This document shows positions 8,927 to 17,634 of a DNA stretch of 64,000 nucleotides, piece after piece. Under the pieces are notes generated by a model. That model was not told the DNA's origin, made no database searches, and was given only the letters and a program-made list of their open reading frames with translations. The translations under genes and the position numbers were made by a program. The DNA comes from Corynebacterium vitaeruminis (lineage in GTDB: Bacteria; Actinomycetota; Actinomycetes; Mycobacteriales; Mycobacteriaceae), in the NCBI RefSeq assembly GCF_001054325.1, contig NZ_JVVM01000022.1, positions 1-64,000 of the forward strand. The letters run 5' to 3'. Numbering within the stretch: position 1 is the stretch's first letter; each line of letters starts with the position of its first letter.

Positions 8927-10285
8927 CTAATCCCGGAAGCGTTTCCAGTCCGACTCCTTCGAGCCGGTGGCTTTCTTAACCATATTCTTCGTATTCTGGC
9001 CGAGCATGATTCCCAGGTTCTGCGCAATCAGGATTGGCTTCGGCCGTTTCTGTGCTTTTTGAGCCTTCTCGGCTTGTCGTTTCATGTCGTCCCGCACTTT
9101 AGCCAGGCCGGGAAGCGGCGGAACTATACCCGAGGAAATCTTCATATCCTGCGTCAGGGACGGCAAATTGTCCTGAGCGCCAGGCCGCATCTGGGTCACC
9201 ATGTAGCGAACCTTCGCAATTTTCAAAGCCTGGGCATATTCTTCTTCCTGTTTTGCTTTACGACGGTCCTGTGAAGCCTTCTCAATTGCGGCATATTCGC
9301 TCTTATACTGCTTCATCTTCCACGGAGCGAATGCGGATTTGATATAAAAGCGACGCTTGGCCTGCTTTAACTTCTTCTTTTCGTCCCGCTCCGATTCGTA
9401 TTCACCCTTTTGGTGGTTTTGCAGAGTTTGGAAATCGTCTGTGAGCGGGTAAATCTTCTCCACATGACGGGTAAGAATAATGTTTTGGGTCAGTGTCCAA
9501 AAGTTATTGGTGACCCAGTAGACAATTAGGGCCACGGGTGTTGGGCCAAAGAACCCCGCGAAAAGAATCATCAGCGGTGCGTAGATAAGCATTACGCGCA
9601 TGAATTTGCTGAGGAATACGCTGACGCTATTGGAATAGTCGAGAGTGCGCTGCAACCGGCGGTAGGAAACGACCAAGTTAAAACAGGTAAAAATGGCTGC
9701 TGCCACGATGCCGATAATGCAAAAAGTCAACAGCGAATCTCGATTGCCCCCGAGGATCTCCAGTTGCTCCTGGTTCATGCGCAGATACGCGGGTAGAGGC
9801 TGCCCCAAGAATGTCGCACTCAGAAAATTCGAGATTTCATCCTTGGAGATAAATCCGACATTGTGAGATGCAGGCAGCCCGGGTCCCTCAGAGGCCTTCA
9901 GCATCTGTCGCAACATGCGAACCAGACCCATAATCACAGGAACCTGGACAAAGAGCGGTGCCAGCATAACGGAGGTCTTAATGCCCTCGTTCTTGCGCAT
10001 CTCCTTACTGGCGTAGTTGACGTATTGTGGAGAGTTCGGCTCGATGCTCCTGCGGTAGCGCTCCTTGAGCACAAACAGCTGCGGCCGCAGATTGGCCGTC
10101 TTACGCGCCGAGACATACTGCTGAAACGCGAGGAATGCCAGTGCGCTACGCACGGTAAACACCAGCAGGAAGAGGGATAGTGTCCAGGACAGGGAAGACG
10201 GCAGGTGAAGCACTGAGGCCAGCAAAAGGTGCCACACCTTAAGGACAAACGAGACCAGCCAAACAAATGGTTCCAAAATAACCAC
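8927..10285 (-). CDS. yidC2: YidC/Oxa1/Alb3 family membrane insertase (second copy type)
   Basis: A membrane insertase of about 452 residues. Hydrophobic segments lie near residues 5-28, 33-50 (before the positively charged YVSARKTANLRPQ region), 95-115, 160-185, 205-225 and 235-255. A long lysine/arginine-rich cytoplasmic tail of about 190 residues follows. No lipobox signal is present, as expected for the Gram-positive type. The GTG at 10285 has GGAGGA upstream (GGAGGAgtcggcccGTG) and is preferred over the TTG at 10306. The main corynebacterial yidC usually sits with rnpA/rpmH, so this one between lsr2 and tetR is probably a paralogue. The role of the basic tail, perhaps ribosome binding, is inference. 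Confidence 0.82.
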   Translation of the reverse strand: MVILEPFVWLVSFVLKVWHLLLASVLHLPSSLSWTLSLFLLVFTVRSALAFLAFQQYVSARKTANLRPQLFVLKERYRRSIEPNSPQYVNYASKEMRKNEGIKTSVMLAPLFVQVPVIMGLVRMLRQMLKASEGPGLPASHNVGFISKDEISNFLSATFLGQPLPAYLRMNQEQLEILGGNRDSLLTFCIIGIVAAAIFTCFNLVVSYRRLQRTLDYSNSVSVFLSKFMRVMLIYAPLMILFAGFFGPTPVALIVYWVTNNFWTLTQNIILTRHVEKIYPLTDDFQTLQNHQKGEYESERDEKKKLKQAKRRFYIKSAFAPWKMKQYKSEYAAIEKASQDRRKAKQEEEYAQALKIAKVRYMVTQMRPGAQDNLPSLTQDMKISSGIVPPLPGLAKVRDDMKRQAEKAQKAQKRPKPILIAQNLGIMLGQNTKNMVKKATGSKESDWKRFRD

Positions 10286-10383
10286 GGGCCGACTCCTCCA
10301 TGTCAAGGACTAGAAAAGAAAGACAACCGGATAAGCCCGGTGTGCCGATTCCAGCCGCTATCCTAGCGACTCGAATCACGTGC

Positions 10384-10433
10384 CCCAACTTAAAACAGGG
10401 TCCCGCTGAGACGGAACCCTGTTTTAAGTTGGG
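10384..10433 (-). terminator. long hairpin between lsr2 and the yidC paralogue
   Basis: CCCAACTTAAAACAGGGT pairs with ACCCTGTTTTAAGTTGGG over 18 bp, and the pairing continues past one mismatch around an 8-9 nt loop. It starts about 50 bp after the lsr2 stop. No T run follows, so it may be an I-shaped actinobacterial terminator or an mRNA-stabilising structure. Confidence 0.65.
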
Positions 10434-10482
10434 AAAGCTGGATGAAATCCAGCGGAAGGTAAGCGAACCTGGGGAGGGGGAA

Positions 10483-10839
10483 CTAATTAGCGCTCTCGTA
10501 CTTTTCAATAATGTGCTTCGGCAGAGCACCACGATCCGCTACATCCATGCCGTTCTCTCGTGCCCACTGGCGAATCTTACGATTGCGATCACGAGCCTCA
10601 GCGGCATTGGGGTTAGCGGCGGAAGAGCGCTTACGTGGAGCCACAACCGTGCTGTGGTCAATAGATGCCTTCGCAATATACGGTTCTAATACCTGCTCGA
10701 ACTTCTCAGCATTTTCCTGAGAAAGGTCGAGAATATAGTTTTTTCCACGGAAGGAAAAACGAACGACTTGGTGATCCGCGGAATCAAGCGGAGTCCCATC
10801 GAGGTCGTCGATGTACTGAATTAGCTCGCGGCGTGCCAT
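10483..10839 (-). CDS. lsr2: Lsr2-family nucleoid-associated protein (H-NS-like)
   Basis: A 118-residue xenogeneic-silencer homologue. The N-terminal oligomerisation domain (MARRELIQYIDDLDGTPLD, about 1-60) is joined by a basic linker (VVAPRKRSSA) to the C-terminal DNA-binding domain, IRQWARENGMDVADRGALP (about 88-106). Lsr2 binds AT-rich DNA through an RGR hook in this domain; here the codons read CGT GGT GCT, so the hook is RGA and the second arginine is missing. The upstream region is AT-rich, which fits autobinding. A single gene closed by the hairpin at 10384-10433. Confidence 0.9.
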   Translation of the reverse strand: MARRELIQYIDDLDGTPLDSADHQVVRFSFRGKNYILDLSQENAEKFEQVLEPYIAKASIDHSTVVAPRKRSSAANPNAAEARDRNRKIRQWARENGMDVADRGALPKHIIEKYESAN

Positions 10840-11072
10840 AGAATCCCTGTCTAAACTTGGTGCTGAACTTGCAATAATGAAGAAAGCTTACGGTGAAACT
10901 TCAATACCGTGATACTTCAAACAATATCAAGTCCTATTTTCATTCCCCCACAGTATAAGTGCAAAGAATTTTAATGTCCATTGACGATAATTAAGTTAGA
11001 TTGTGCAACTTATATTAAATACATGGTTTGTTAATAATTGGATTAATAGTGCAGGGTAATTGAGAAAATTAA
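10840..11072. promoter_or_regulatory. AT-rich lsr2 upstream region
   Basis: A markedly AT-rich non-coding stretch between lsr2 and the PhoD terminator, with runs such as AATTAAGTTAGATTG and TTATATTAAATACATGG. It is probably the lsr2 promoter and a place where Lsr2 would bind its own control region. I cannot fix a transcription start. Confidence 0.45.
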
Positions 11073-11105
11073 AAGACGGCCCTGCGTAATAAGCAGGGCC
11101 GTCTT
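11073..11105 (-). terminator. rho-independent terminator after phoD
   Basis: AAGACGGCCCTGC pairs perfectly with GCAGGGCCGTCTT around a 7-nt loop. On the minus strand it is followed by TTTAATTTTC. Confidence 0.9.
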
Positions 11106-11183
11106 AGACAGCAGTTATGCTACCGAGGGCAGTGTAGGATGCGCTCTCGGTGATCGTCGTAAAGCGAAAGGGTGGGAGGGCGA

Positions 11184-12956
11184 TTAAGCCTGAGTCATGC
11201 CCTGACCAGGCTTGCCGCGATAGGTAGCGGCAACGTAAAGTGGCTGGTTCGGCTCCTCCTTGACCTCGACGAGGCGGTACTCAGCAGTAACGTCCTCGCG
11301 GCCGAAGTAGACAGCGGCGTAGCCGTGGCGGTCGAACTCGAGGTAGTTGACGTACGGGTTTGCAGCTTTGAGACCAGCGGTAGCAGCCAGGGAAATCGGG
11401 TTGTCCTGAGGCAGCATCACGATGTCGTCGACGTTCGGGGCGCTGACGGAAGTACAGACAATCTCAATGGCGGCAATGCCGCCACTCGGGTACTGGCCCG
11501 GAACCTTCGGCACGTTGCAGCTCCAGGAAGAGTGGATGTCGCCGGTGAGGAAGACAACGTTGTCGTAGCCTTCCTTATCCATGATGTCAATCAGCTTACG
11601 ACGTTCAGCAGCGTAGCCATCCCACTGATCCAGGTTGTACGGCAGACCGTCCTGCGGCAGGCTCAGCAGCTCGGTGACAGCGCGAGTGGCCTCCGGATCC
11701 AGCGGCGGAACCAGGCACTGGGTGAACATGACCGAGTTACCCACGACACGCCACTTTGCGCTCGAGGAACGCCACTGGCCGAGCAGGTAGTTAAACTGCT
11801 CAGAGCCGAGCATGGTGCGATTCTCGTCATCGGTCTGGCCAGCGCGGATGAACTTCAGCTGCTCGTCGCGGTAGGTGCGCAGATCCAACATGGTCAAATC
11901 TGCGAGATCGCCAAAGCGGAAGCTGCGGTAGAGCTTGCCACCCTTGGAGAACGGGACAGCGCGGACCGGCAGCCACTCCAAGTAAGCCTGGATAGCGGCA
12001 TCGCGGCGGGCAATGTAGTCGCCCTCGGTCTCCGGGTCGTGGTTCTCGGCACCACTGCGCCAGTCGTCGTTGGCGACCTCATGGTCATCCCAGGTCACAA
12101 TCCACGGCTTTGCGCGGTGAGCTTCCTGCAGGTCTGCGTCGGTGCGGTAGGTGGCGTAGCGCAGACGGTAGTCAGCCAGAGAGATAATCTCGTGAGCCGG
12201 CTTGTGGTCACGAACCGGGCCCTTGCCGGCGTAGCCACCGGCCTCGTACTCATAGATGTAGTCGCCGACACACATGATGATGTCGATGCGGTCATTTTCC
12301 GCCATATCGCGGTAAGCGGAGAAGAAACCGCTCTCCCAGTTAGCGCAGGAAGTCAGCGCGATACCCAGGTGATCCGGCGAAGAGTTCACCGGCGGAGCAG
12401 TGCGGGTCTGACCAACCGGGGAAACCTGACCAGCGTAGTCACCAGCGGTGACAGTAAAGCGGTAGAAGTAGTAGGAATCAGCGGAAAGACCCTTGACATC
12501 AATCTTGACGGTGTTGTCAGCATCCGGGTCGGTGTTCAGGGCACCAGAGGCAATGATGTTGCCGAAGCCCTCATCGGAAGCGACTTCCCACTTCAGGGCA
12601 ACCGGACGGCCCTGGTTAGCACCTGCGGTATCGCCTGGGTGCGAGGTTACGCGGGTCCAGATAAGAACGGAGTCCGGCAGCGGATCGCCGGAGGCCACGC
12701 TGTGCTGGAAGACCTGGAAACCACCGGATTCACCAGTATTAGCTGGAGACTGTGGCTGGGATTCGACATTTGCCGCCGCATTGGTAGCGGTTGCCAGGCC
12801 GATAGCGCCGGCTGCGGCACCGGTAGCACCGGCGCGCAGTACGGTACGACGAGAAGGGGTAAAAGGCTTTTGGGCTGTTGCGTCGCTATTCGAGACCACG
12901 CCGTTCGGGTTCGAGGCTGCAGTCTGAGAATTATCTGAAGATGGCATAGCCCTCAT
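11184..12956 (-). CDS. phoD: PhoD-family alkaline phosphatase, Tat-exported
   Basis: A 590-residue secreted phosphodiesterase/phosphatase. The N-terminus has a twin-arginine signal (SRRTVLRAGATGAAAGAIG, about residues 35-55), as PhoD enzymes are exported folded with their metal cofactor. After a PhoD_N fibronectin-like domain (about 80-180) come metal-ligand motifs: GVGDYIYEYE-like (CVGDYIYEY), WDDHEVANDDW, and FLTGDIHSSW. It releases phosphate from phosphodiesters and monoesters outside the cell. GAGAGG precedes the ATG at 12956. A terminator follows, so it is monocistronic. A palindrome upstream (12998-13015) may be an operator. Confidence 0.93.
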   Translation of the reverse strand: MRAMPSSDNSQTAASNPNGVVSNSDATAQKPFTPSRRTVLRAGATGAAAGAIGLATATNAAANVESQPQSPANTGESGGFQVFQHSVASGDPLPDSVLIWTRVTSHPGDTAGANQGRPVALKWEVASDEGFGNIIASGALNTDPDADNTVKIDVKGLSADSYYFYRFTVTAGDYAGQVSPVGQTRTAPPVNSSPDHLGIALTSCANWESGFFSAYRDMAENDRIDIIMCVGDYIYEYEAGGYAGKGPVRDHKPAHEIISLADYRLRYATYRTDADLQEAHRAKPWIVTWDDHEVANDDWRSGAENHDPETEGDYIARRDAAIQAYLEWLPVRAVPFSKGGKLYRSFRFGDLADLTMLDLRTYRDEQLKFIRAGQTDDENRTMLGSEQFNYLLGQWRSSSAKWRVVGNSVMFTQCLVPPLDPEATRAVTELLSLPQDGLPYNLDQWDGYAAERRKLIDIMDKEGYDNVVFLTGDIHSSWSCNVPKVPGQYPSGGIAAIEIVCTSVSAPNVDDIVMLPQDNPISLAATAGLKAANPYVNYLEFDRHGYAAVYFGREDVTAEYRLVEVKEEPNQPLYVAATYRGKPGQGMTQA

Positions 12957-12997
12957 TACAGTACCTCTCAGTTCATGACGCCATCGGTGGAAAAAAT

Positions 12998-13015
12998 TAC
13001 CCCGATACGGGGGTA
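12998..13015. promoter_or_regulatory. GC-tract palindrome upstream of phoD
   Basis: TACCCC-N6-GGGGTA lies about 42 bp before the phoD start. The spacing and GC tracts resemble operators of CsoR-type regulators, but it is a resemblance only. Confidence 0.35.
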
Positions 13016-13025
13016 TAAAGAGCGA

Positions 13026-13061
13026 AAGCGCGACTATTGCTGCTCAACAACAGTCGCGCTT
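13026..13061 (-). terminator. terminator after the coiled-coil protein gene
   Basis: AAGCGCGACT (13026-13035) pairs with AGTCGCGCTT (13052-13061). On the minus strand TTCGCTCTTT follows. It lies 47 bp after the stop at 13108. Confidence 0.75.
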
Positions 13062-13107
13062 AAGTCGACGCGTCTAGGCTTACGGCCTTAATCCGAACCG
13101 GTCAGGT

Positions 13108-13887
13108 TTACGCGCCCAGCTCCGAAATGATCTGGCGATCCAGCGAATCCAGCTCTGCGGTAATGGAGTGGTGCGCGCGGCGACGCTGCTCTGGAGTCAT
13201 CTTCTCGGCGGCGCTAATGGCATCAGCCATGACATCCAGACGCGAGTTAGCATCCTTGATAAAGCCGTCAGTGCCCTTGGCGCCCGACTTACGCAGCTCT
13301 GTCAGTGAACCGCGAGTGGCCTCAATGCGGGCGAGTAGCGGTGCACCGTGCCCCTGGTAGCGAGCGGCATCGTCAGCGGAAACGCCGAACTTCTGCGCTG
13401 CCGCTGAGTGCTCACGGCGCTGAACGGCAGTGATGGCGCGGTAAGCCAGCGGAACCAGAACCGGCACCAGCAGGCGTGCGCCACCAATCCACGACTTTGC
13501 CTTGTCCTTGGTGAAGCCCTGGTTGCGCTGCTGTTCCAGAATCTTCTCGGCCATCTTGGTCTGGTGACGCTGCTTGGCGGCCAGTGCCTTCTTCTCGTCC
13601 TTGGCACTTGCCTTGCGCATCTTCTCCGCGCGCTTCAGAGCACGGTTTTCCAGCTTGAGTTCCTTCTTACTGAGCTTTTCCTCAGAACGAACGCGGTCAG
13701 CGGCCTCCTTCAGCTCTAACTTGTGCTGGTGCTTCTGGTCGCGCTTCGCGGCCTTGACCTCAGCCTTGTGGGCCTTGCGATTAAGTCGAGCTGCGTGGCG
13801 AGCCTCTTCCTTGGCCTTCGCCTTGGCAGCCTTAACCTGCTTGGCGGTTTCGCGCCGACGCTCACGGATGTCACCCAAGAAGCTCAT
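13108..13887 (-). CDS. conserved coiled-coil protein (DUF6474-like)
   Basis: A 259-residue protein. Residues about 5-135 are an extremely Lys/Ala/Glu-rich helix (AKQVKAAKAKAKEEARHAAR and onward), almost certainly a long coiled coil. A short hydrophobic stretch (WIGGARLLVPVLVPLAYRAI, about 137-157) could be a membrane anchor. The C-terminal 100 residues form a second helical domain. It resembles the DUF6474 proteins of Corynebacterium and relatives; no function is known to me. The ATG at 13887 has GAAGGA upstream. Confidence 0.7.
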   Translation of the reverse strand: MSFLGDIRERRRETAKQVKAAKAKAKEEARHAARLNRKAHKAEVKAAKRDQKHQHKLELKEAADRVRSEEKLSKKELKLENRALKRAEKMRKASAKDEKKALAAKQRHQTKMAEKILEQQRNQGFTKDKAKSWIGGARLLVPVLVPLAYRAITAVQRREHSAAAQKFGVSADDAARYQGHGAPLLARIEATRGSLTELRKSGAKGTDGFIKDANSRLDVMADAISAAEKMTPEQRRRAHHSITAELDSLDRQIISELGA

Positions 13888-14060
13888 TTTTTCCTTCGCC
13901 TAGTTGCTCGCAGATAGTTCCTCCGGAAAGGCGGGGCGGAAAACCCTTGACCCCAACCGCACCAGAGTGCGCTTGCCAGATGCAGTGGCTGCATCACGAT
14001 TCTTGCCATCCCAGCTTAACGTGAAACTTCCTACCGAGTGGCGATACGCTAATTCTCATT

Positions 14061-15881
14061 GTGACTGATTCATCCGTTTCGCGCCCGCTTCTCCACGCGA
14101 GCGACCTCATCGGCTGCCGCTATCGGCTGAGCCTCGACCTCCGCGAGGGTCGGCTTGTCGAACCCGCTTCCCACCACGAACACCGCTTGCCGACGTCCAT
14201 CGCGTCCATCCCCGGCCTGTACACCGTGACCCCGGGGGCGGACGCACACCTGGATACCCTCGAGGCCATCGCCCGTGGAGAAAACATCATCGCCGGTGGC
14301 GTGCTCATGCATGAGCGTCCTATTCCCGGTGGGGTGTACTCGGGAATCGACGAGATTTGCCACCCAGATCTGCTGGTCAAGGTTGATGATGTGCCACAGA
14401 CGACCTCCCCGACGTATATGCCGGTGCTTGTTGTCACACGGCACCTGCTTTCTGCGCGCAAACAGGGCCGGCGGCGTAAGCCGTCGTCAAGCAATGCGGC
14501 GCGTGCGGCGGCGATGCAGGTACGACTGTTGGGCGTTGATCGTCTTGGGCGTGATGGCGTGATGGGGCGGACGTTGCGTCAGGCGATGGTCGTCACGGAC
14601 GAGTGGAAGTTGCGGCATTACGGACCTGACGCTGTGAAGCTCGGACAGGCGGCCGCGATACTGCATCGGTTGGGCGTGTGCTGTGGCTTGGTAGGGGCGA
14701 TTAGCGCCACTGGAATGAACCTGGATACACGGCATATCGTGATTGCCGATGAGGGCTCGCGCGTGGCGTCGTACCGTATGGCGTTGCGGGACGCGCGCGA
14801 TGCCGTCGCTGCCACTCAGGGGCGACCGTCACGGTTTACGCCGGGGATCTGGCCGCTGGCGCCGCGGCGTATTCGAGAGTGTCGAACCTGCCGTCACCAC
14901 GACTCCTGCTTCGACGAGCTGACCGCAAGTGACGACATTTCCCTCCTCCTACCAGGCGATAAGTCGATGCGGCTGCGCAGCGTAGGCATCGACACGGTCA
15001 CGGCACTGGCGCAGGCGAGTACCAACACTCCGCACGTCAGCAAGGAGCAGGTGTGGATGGCGCGGGCACGGCTTGCCGACGTCGACGCGCTCCGGGTAAC
15101 CGCCAAGACATCGGCCCCGCGTGGCGATGTTGAGATGGACATCGATATGGAGGCCTACCCCAATGACGGCGCCTACCTGTGGGGAACATGGGTGCCTGGA
15201 GAGGACTACCGCGGATTCATCACCTGGGAGCCGCCGGGGCCAGAAGGACTCGGTGGCGCAGCGGAGGCCAGGAATTTTGCCATTTTCTGGGATTACCTGA
15301 TGGGGCGCCGCAATGCAGCGCACGAACAGGGCAAGACCTTTCGCGCCTATTGTTGGGCGGCGGAGGGCGAGAACTACTGGCTGCGTCAGAGTGCGAGACG
15401 TTTTGGTGGGCAGGAATTTGTGGTGCCCGCAGATACGGCGGATTTGGCCACGGGCGAGGCGGCTGGTTCCGGCTCCGAGGTAGGAGGCCCCACAAAGATT
15501 GTGCGGGTGCCTACCCGCGAAGAGGTGGACAAGTTCATTGCCTCGGCTGACTGGGTGGACATGCTGAAGGTCGCCCGCCGTCAGATTCTCTCTACCGTCG
15601 GCATGGGGCTTAAAGTCGTGGCCCCGTGGTCGGGCTTCCACTGGCGCGATGCCGATGTCGATGGCGAGGCGTCGCTGGACCTGTATCGCATTGCGACGGC
15701 CACCGATCTCGACTTTGTCGCGGAACAGTCCTTTGAAAAGCTCACACAAGCCGAGGCTCGCGCCATGCTACTGCGCTACAACGGTGATGACTGCCGCTCG
15801 GTTGCCCACGTCCGCGACTGGCTGGAGTCACAGCGCGCGGCAGCAGATCTGCCGCATGGCGATGACCTGCCGGTGCCTTAG
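14061..15881 (+). CDS. TM0106-family RecB-like nuclease
   Basis: A 606-residue putative nuclease. The N-terminal half resembles a RecB/Cas4-type domain. Cys19 (DLIGCRYRLSLD) and the cluster CRTCRHHDSC (about residues 273-282) match the one-plus-three cysteine pattern that binds an Fe-S cluster in AddB/Cas4-like nucleases. The C-terminal part (about 365-600) looks like an RNase H-fold DEDD domain: it opens with a DGAYLWGTWVPG segment and closes with LLRYNGDDCRSVAHV. Starts at GTG 14061. The gene stands alone and its stop lies 5 bp from the stop of the convergent hydratase. Cellular role unknown; DNA repair is inference. Confidence 0.8.
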   Translation: MTDSSVSRPLLHASDLIGCRYRLSLDLREGRLVEPASHHEHRLPTSIASIPGLYTVTPGADAHLDTLEAIARGENIIAGGVLMHERPIPGGVYSGIDEICHPDLLVKVDDVPQTTSPTYMPVLVVTRHLLSARKQGRRRKPSSSNAARAAAMQVRLLGVDRLGRDGVMGRTLRQAMVVTDEWKLRHYGPDAVKLGQAAAILHRLGVCCGLVGAISATGMNLDTRHIVIADEGSRVASYRMALRDARDAVAATQGRPSRFTPGIWPLAPRRIRECRTCRHHDSCFDELTASDDISLLLPGDKSMRLRSVGIDTVTALAQASTNTPHVSKEQVWMARARLADVDALRVTAKTSAPRGDVEMDIDMEAYPNDGAYLWGTWVPGEDYRGFITWEPPGPEGLGGAAEARNFAIFWDYLMGRRNAAHEQGKTFRAYCWAAEGENYWLRQSARRFGGQEFVVPADTADLATGEAAGSGSEVGGPTKIVRVPTREEVDKFIASADWVDMLKVARRQILSTVGMGLKVVAPWSGFHWRDADVDGEASLDLYRIATATDLDFVAEQSFEKLTQAEARAMLLRYNGDDCRSVAHVRDWLESQRAAADLPHGDDLPVP

Positions 15882-15885
15882 AGCT

Positions 15886-16731
15886 CTAACCACGCGCCCA
15901 CGTGCCGCGCCGGGCGAACTTCGGTGAGACCTTCTTCATTGCAGCATTGCGGATAATGGCCGTGTTCTTGCGGGCCAGCAGCAGCAACTGCTGAGTGCGC
16001 TCGGCGCGGAATGTAGAACGCGGGGAGCGGTGCACATCGCGGAAGAGGCGTTTCGTCGCCGCCAGCTGATCCGGCGAGCGCGTCGCCAGCTGGGCTAGCT
16101 TCTCCTTGGCTAGCTCAAGTGTGGCAGTTTCTGTCTCCACGGCCCACGTCGCCAGACCAATCTCAGTGGCGTCCTTGCCACTGAGCTCCTCGCCGGACAT
16201 GGTCAGCCAACGCGCAGTATCGGCGCTGACTTCATCGAGAATGGTTCGCATGCCCGACATATCCGGAATCAGACCCCACTTCGCTTCGAGAATCGGCCAC
16301 TTGGCGTCGTTCGTTGTGATCCGGAAATCGGCACCCAGCGCAATCTGTAGACCACCGCCGTAGCAATGCCCATGTACCGCCGCAATGACCGGCACCGGCA
16401 GGCGTCGCCAGTCCCAGCAGGCGCGCTGGAACAGGTTGGTGCCGTGAATATCAGGGACAAATGAGCGCAAAACACGCGAGGGCTTCTTAAACGCTGAGGC
16501 GAAATCGAGTCCAGCGCAAAATGACTTGCCTTCGCCCCGCAGGATTACACCTCGCAAATCGCGGTCGGCTGCCAGCTTCCGGGCGACGGCGGACAGCTCG
16601 GTCAGCATCTCAAGGGTTAGACCGTTGAGCTTATTTCCGCGGTCCAAACTGACGACGGCGATTTTCGCCGTCTCTGCATCAGCCACGGCGAGGTTTTCAT
16701 AGGTGACGGTGACGTTATTGCTGGTGCTCAT
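15886..16731 (-). CDS. enoyl-CoA hydratase/isomerase family protein
   Basis: A crotonase-fold enzyme of about 281 residues. SFCAGLDFASAF gives the first oxyanion-hole region and HGHCYGGGLQIALGADFRI the second; the EAKWGLIPDMSG segment supplies the usual active-site region. It probably hydrates or isomerises an acyl-CoA; the substrate is unclear. I start at the ATG at 16731 (MSTSNNVTVTYENL); the ATG at 16737 and the TTG at 16770 are alternatives and none has a clear ribosome-binding site. The gene is separated from sodA by two hairpins. Confidence 0.88.
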   Translation of the reverse strand: MSTSNNVTVTYENLAVADAETAKIAVVSLDRGNKLNGLTLEMLTELSAVARKLAADRDLRGVILRGEGKSFCAGLDFASAFKKPSRVLRSFVPDIHGTNLFQRACWDWRRLPVPVIAAVHGHCYGGGLQIALGADFRITTNDAKWPILEAKWGLIPDMSGMRTILDEVSADTARWLTMSGEELSGKDATEIGLATWAVETETATLELAKEKLAQLATRSPDQLAATKRLFRDVHRSPRSTFRAERTQQLLLLARKNTAIIRNAAMKKVSPKFARRGTWARG

Positions 16732-16811
16732 GGGCATTAACGCTAAACGACGGCCACGGGTACTGCCCAAGAAATACCAAAAGTCGTCTGAATCAGGGCA
16801 TAAGAAACCGA

Positions 16812-16889
16812 CCCGCTGAGGGTAAACCCGTCAGCGAGCCGGTAAGCCATCTTTAGCGCGCGGCAGGGACGCGTAAAAAGGCCGCGCGC
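16812..16889 (-). terminator. double hairpin after sodA
   Basis: GCGCGCGGC/GCCGCGCGC (16856-16864 with 16881-16889) and CGCTGA-GGG/CCC-TCAGCG (about 16814-16836) lie one after the other, and GGTTTCTTAT follows on the minus strand. They lie 13 bp after the sodA stop. Confidence 0.65.
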
Positions 16890-16901
16890 TGTTAGCCAAG
16901 A

Positions 16902-17498
16902 TTACTTGGCAGCTGCGAACAGCTCTGCAGCGTAATCCCAGTTGAAGACGTTCCAGACAGCCTTGACGTAGTCAGCCTTGACGTTCTTGTACTGCAGGTA
17001 GAAAGCGTGCTCCCACATATCCAGCAGCAGAACCGGCTTCAGGTTGATGGACAGGTTGCCCTGCTGGTCAGTCATCTGCTCAATAACCAGGCGCTCTGCG
17101 ATGGTGTCGTAACCCAGGACGGCCCAGCCGGAGCCCTGCAGGCCCAGAGCAGCAGCGTTGAAGTGAGCCTGGAACTTCTCGAAAGAGCCGAAGTCGCGCT
17201 CGATAGCCTCAGCCAGCTCACCAGTCGGCTGGCCGCCACCGTTCGGGGACAGCAGCTTCCAGAACAGGGAGTGGTTGGTGTGGCCACCCAGGTTAAAGGC
17301 CAAATCCTTGGACAGGCCGGTAACAGCTGCGAAGTCGCCGGACTCGCGAGCAGCGGCGAGCTTCTCCAGTGCAGCGTTTGCACCATTGACGTAATTAGCG
17401 TGGTGCTTGCTGTGGTGCAGCTCCATAATCTCGCCGGAGATGTGCGGCTCCAGAGCGTCGTAAGCGTAATCCAGCTCAGGAAGTTCGTACTTAGTCAT
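16902..17498 (-). CDS. sodA: superoxide dismutase, Mn/Fe type
   Basis: A 198-residue cytosolic enzyme that dismutates superoxide to peroxide and oxygen. The metal ligands are in the family positions: His27 (MELHHSKHH), His in [12 protein letters not shown] (about 75), and Asp and His in [15 protein letters not shown] (about 160-164). Full length for the family. The AGGAGGAAT before the ATG at 17498 is a good ribosome-binding site. Monocistronic, with hairpins downstream. Metal specificity, Mn rather than Fe, is inferred from corynebacterial relatives. Confidence 0.96.
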   Translation of the reverse strand: MTKYELPELDYAYDALEPHISGEIMELHHSKHHANYVNGANAALEKLAAARESGDFAAVTGLSKDLAFNLGGHTNHSLFWKLLSPNGGGQPTGELAEAIERDFGSFEKFQAHFNAAALGLQGSGWAVLGYDTIAERLVIEQMTDQQGNLSINLKPVLLLDMWEHAFYLQYKNVKADYVKAVWNVFNWDYAAELFAAAK

Positions 17499-17634
17499 TA
17501 GGAAAATTCCTCCTCAACACGTTTTTAGGTTGTGCCGTCGATGGTACTCAAGATGTGAAGATGCGCAACCATTTAAGCAATATAATTAGTGCGAAATTCG
17601 CGGAAAGCGCTGTTCAGGAGTAATTGTCACAAGT

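Noticed and set aside
11172-12938. 588-residue open frame antisense to phoD
   Set aside because: The minus-strand frame has a Tat signal and all PhoD motifs; the plus frame has no recognisable domain and exists because of the GC-biased third position.
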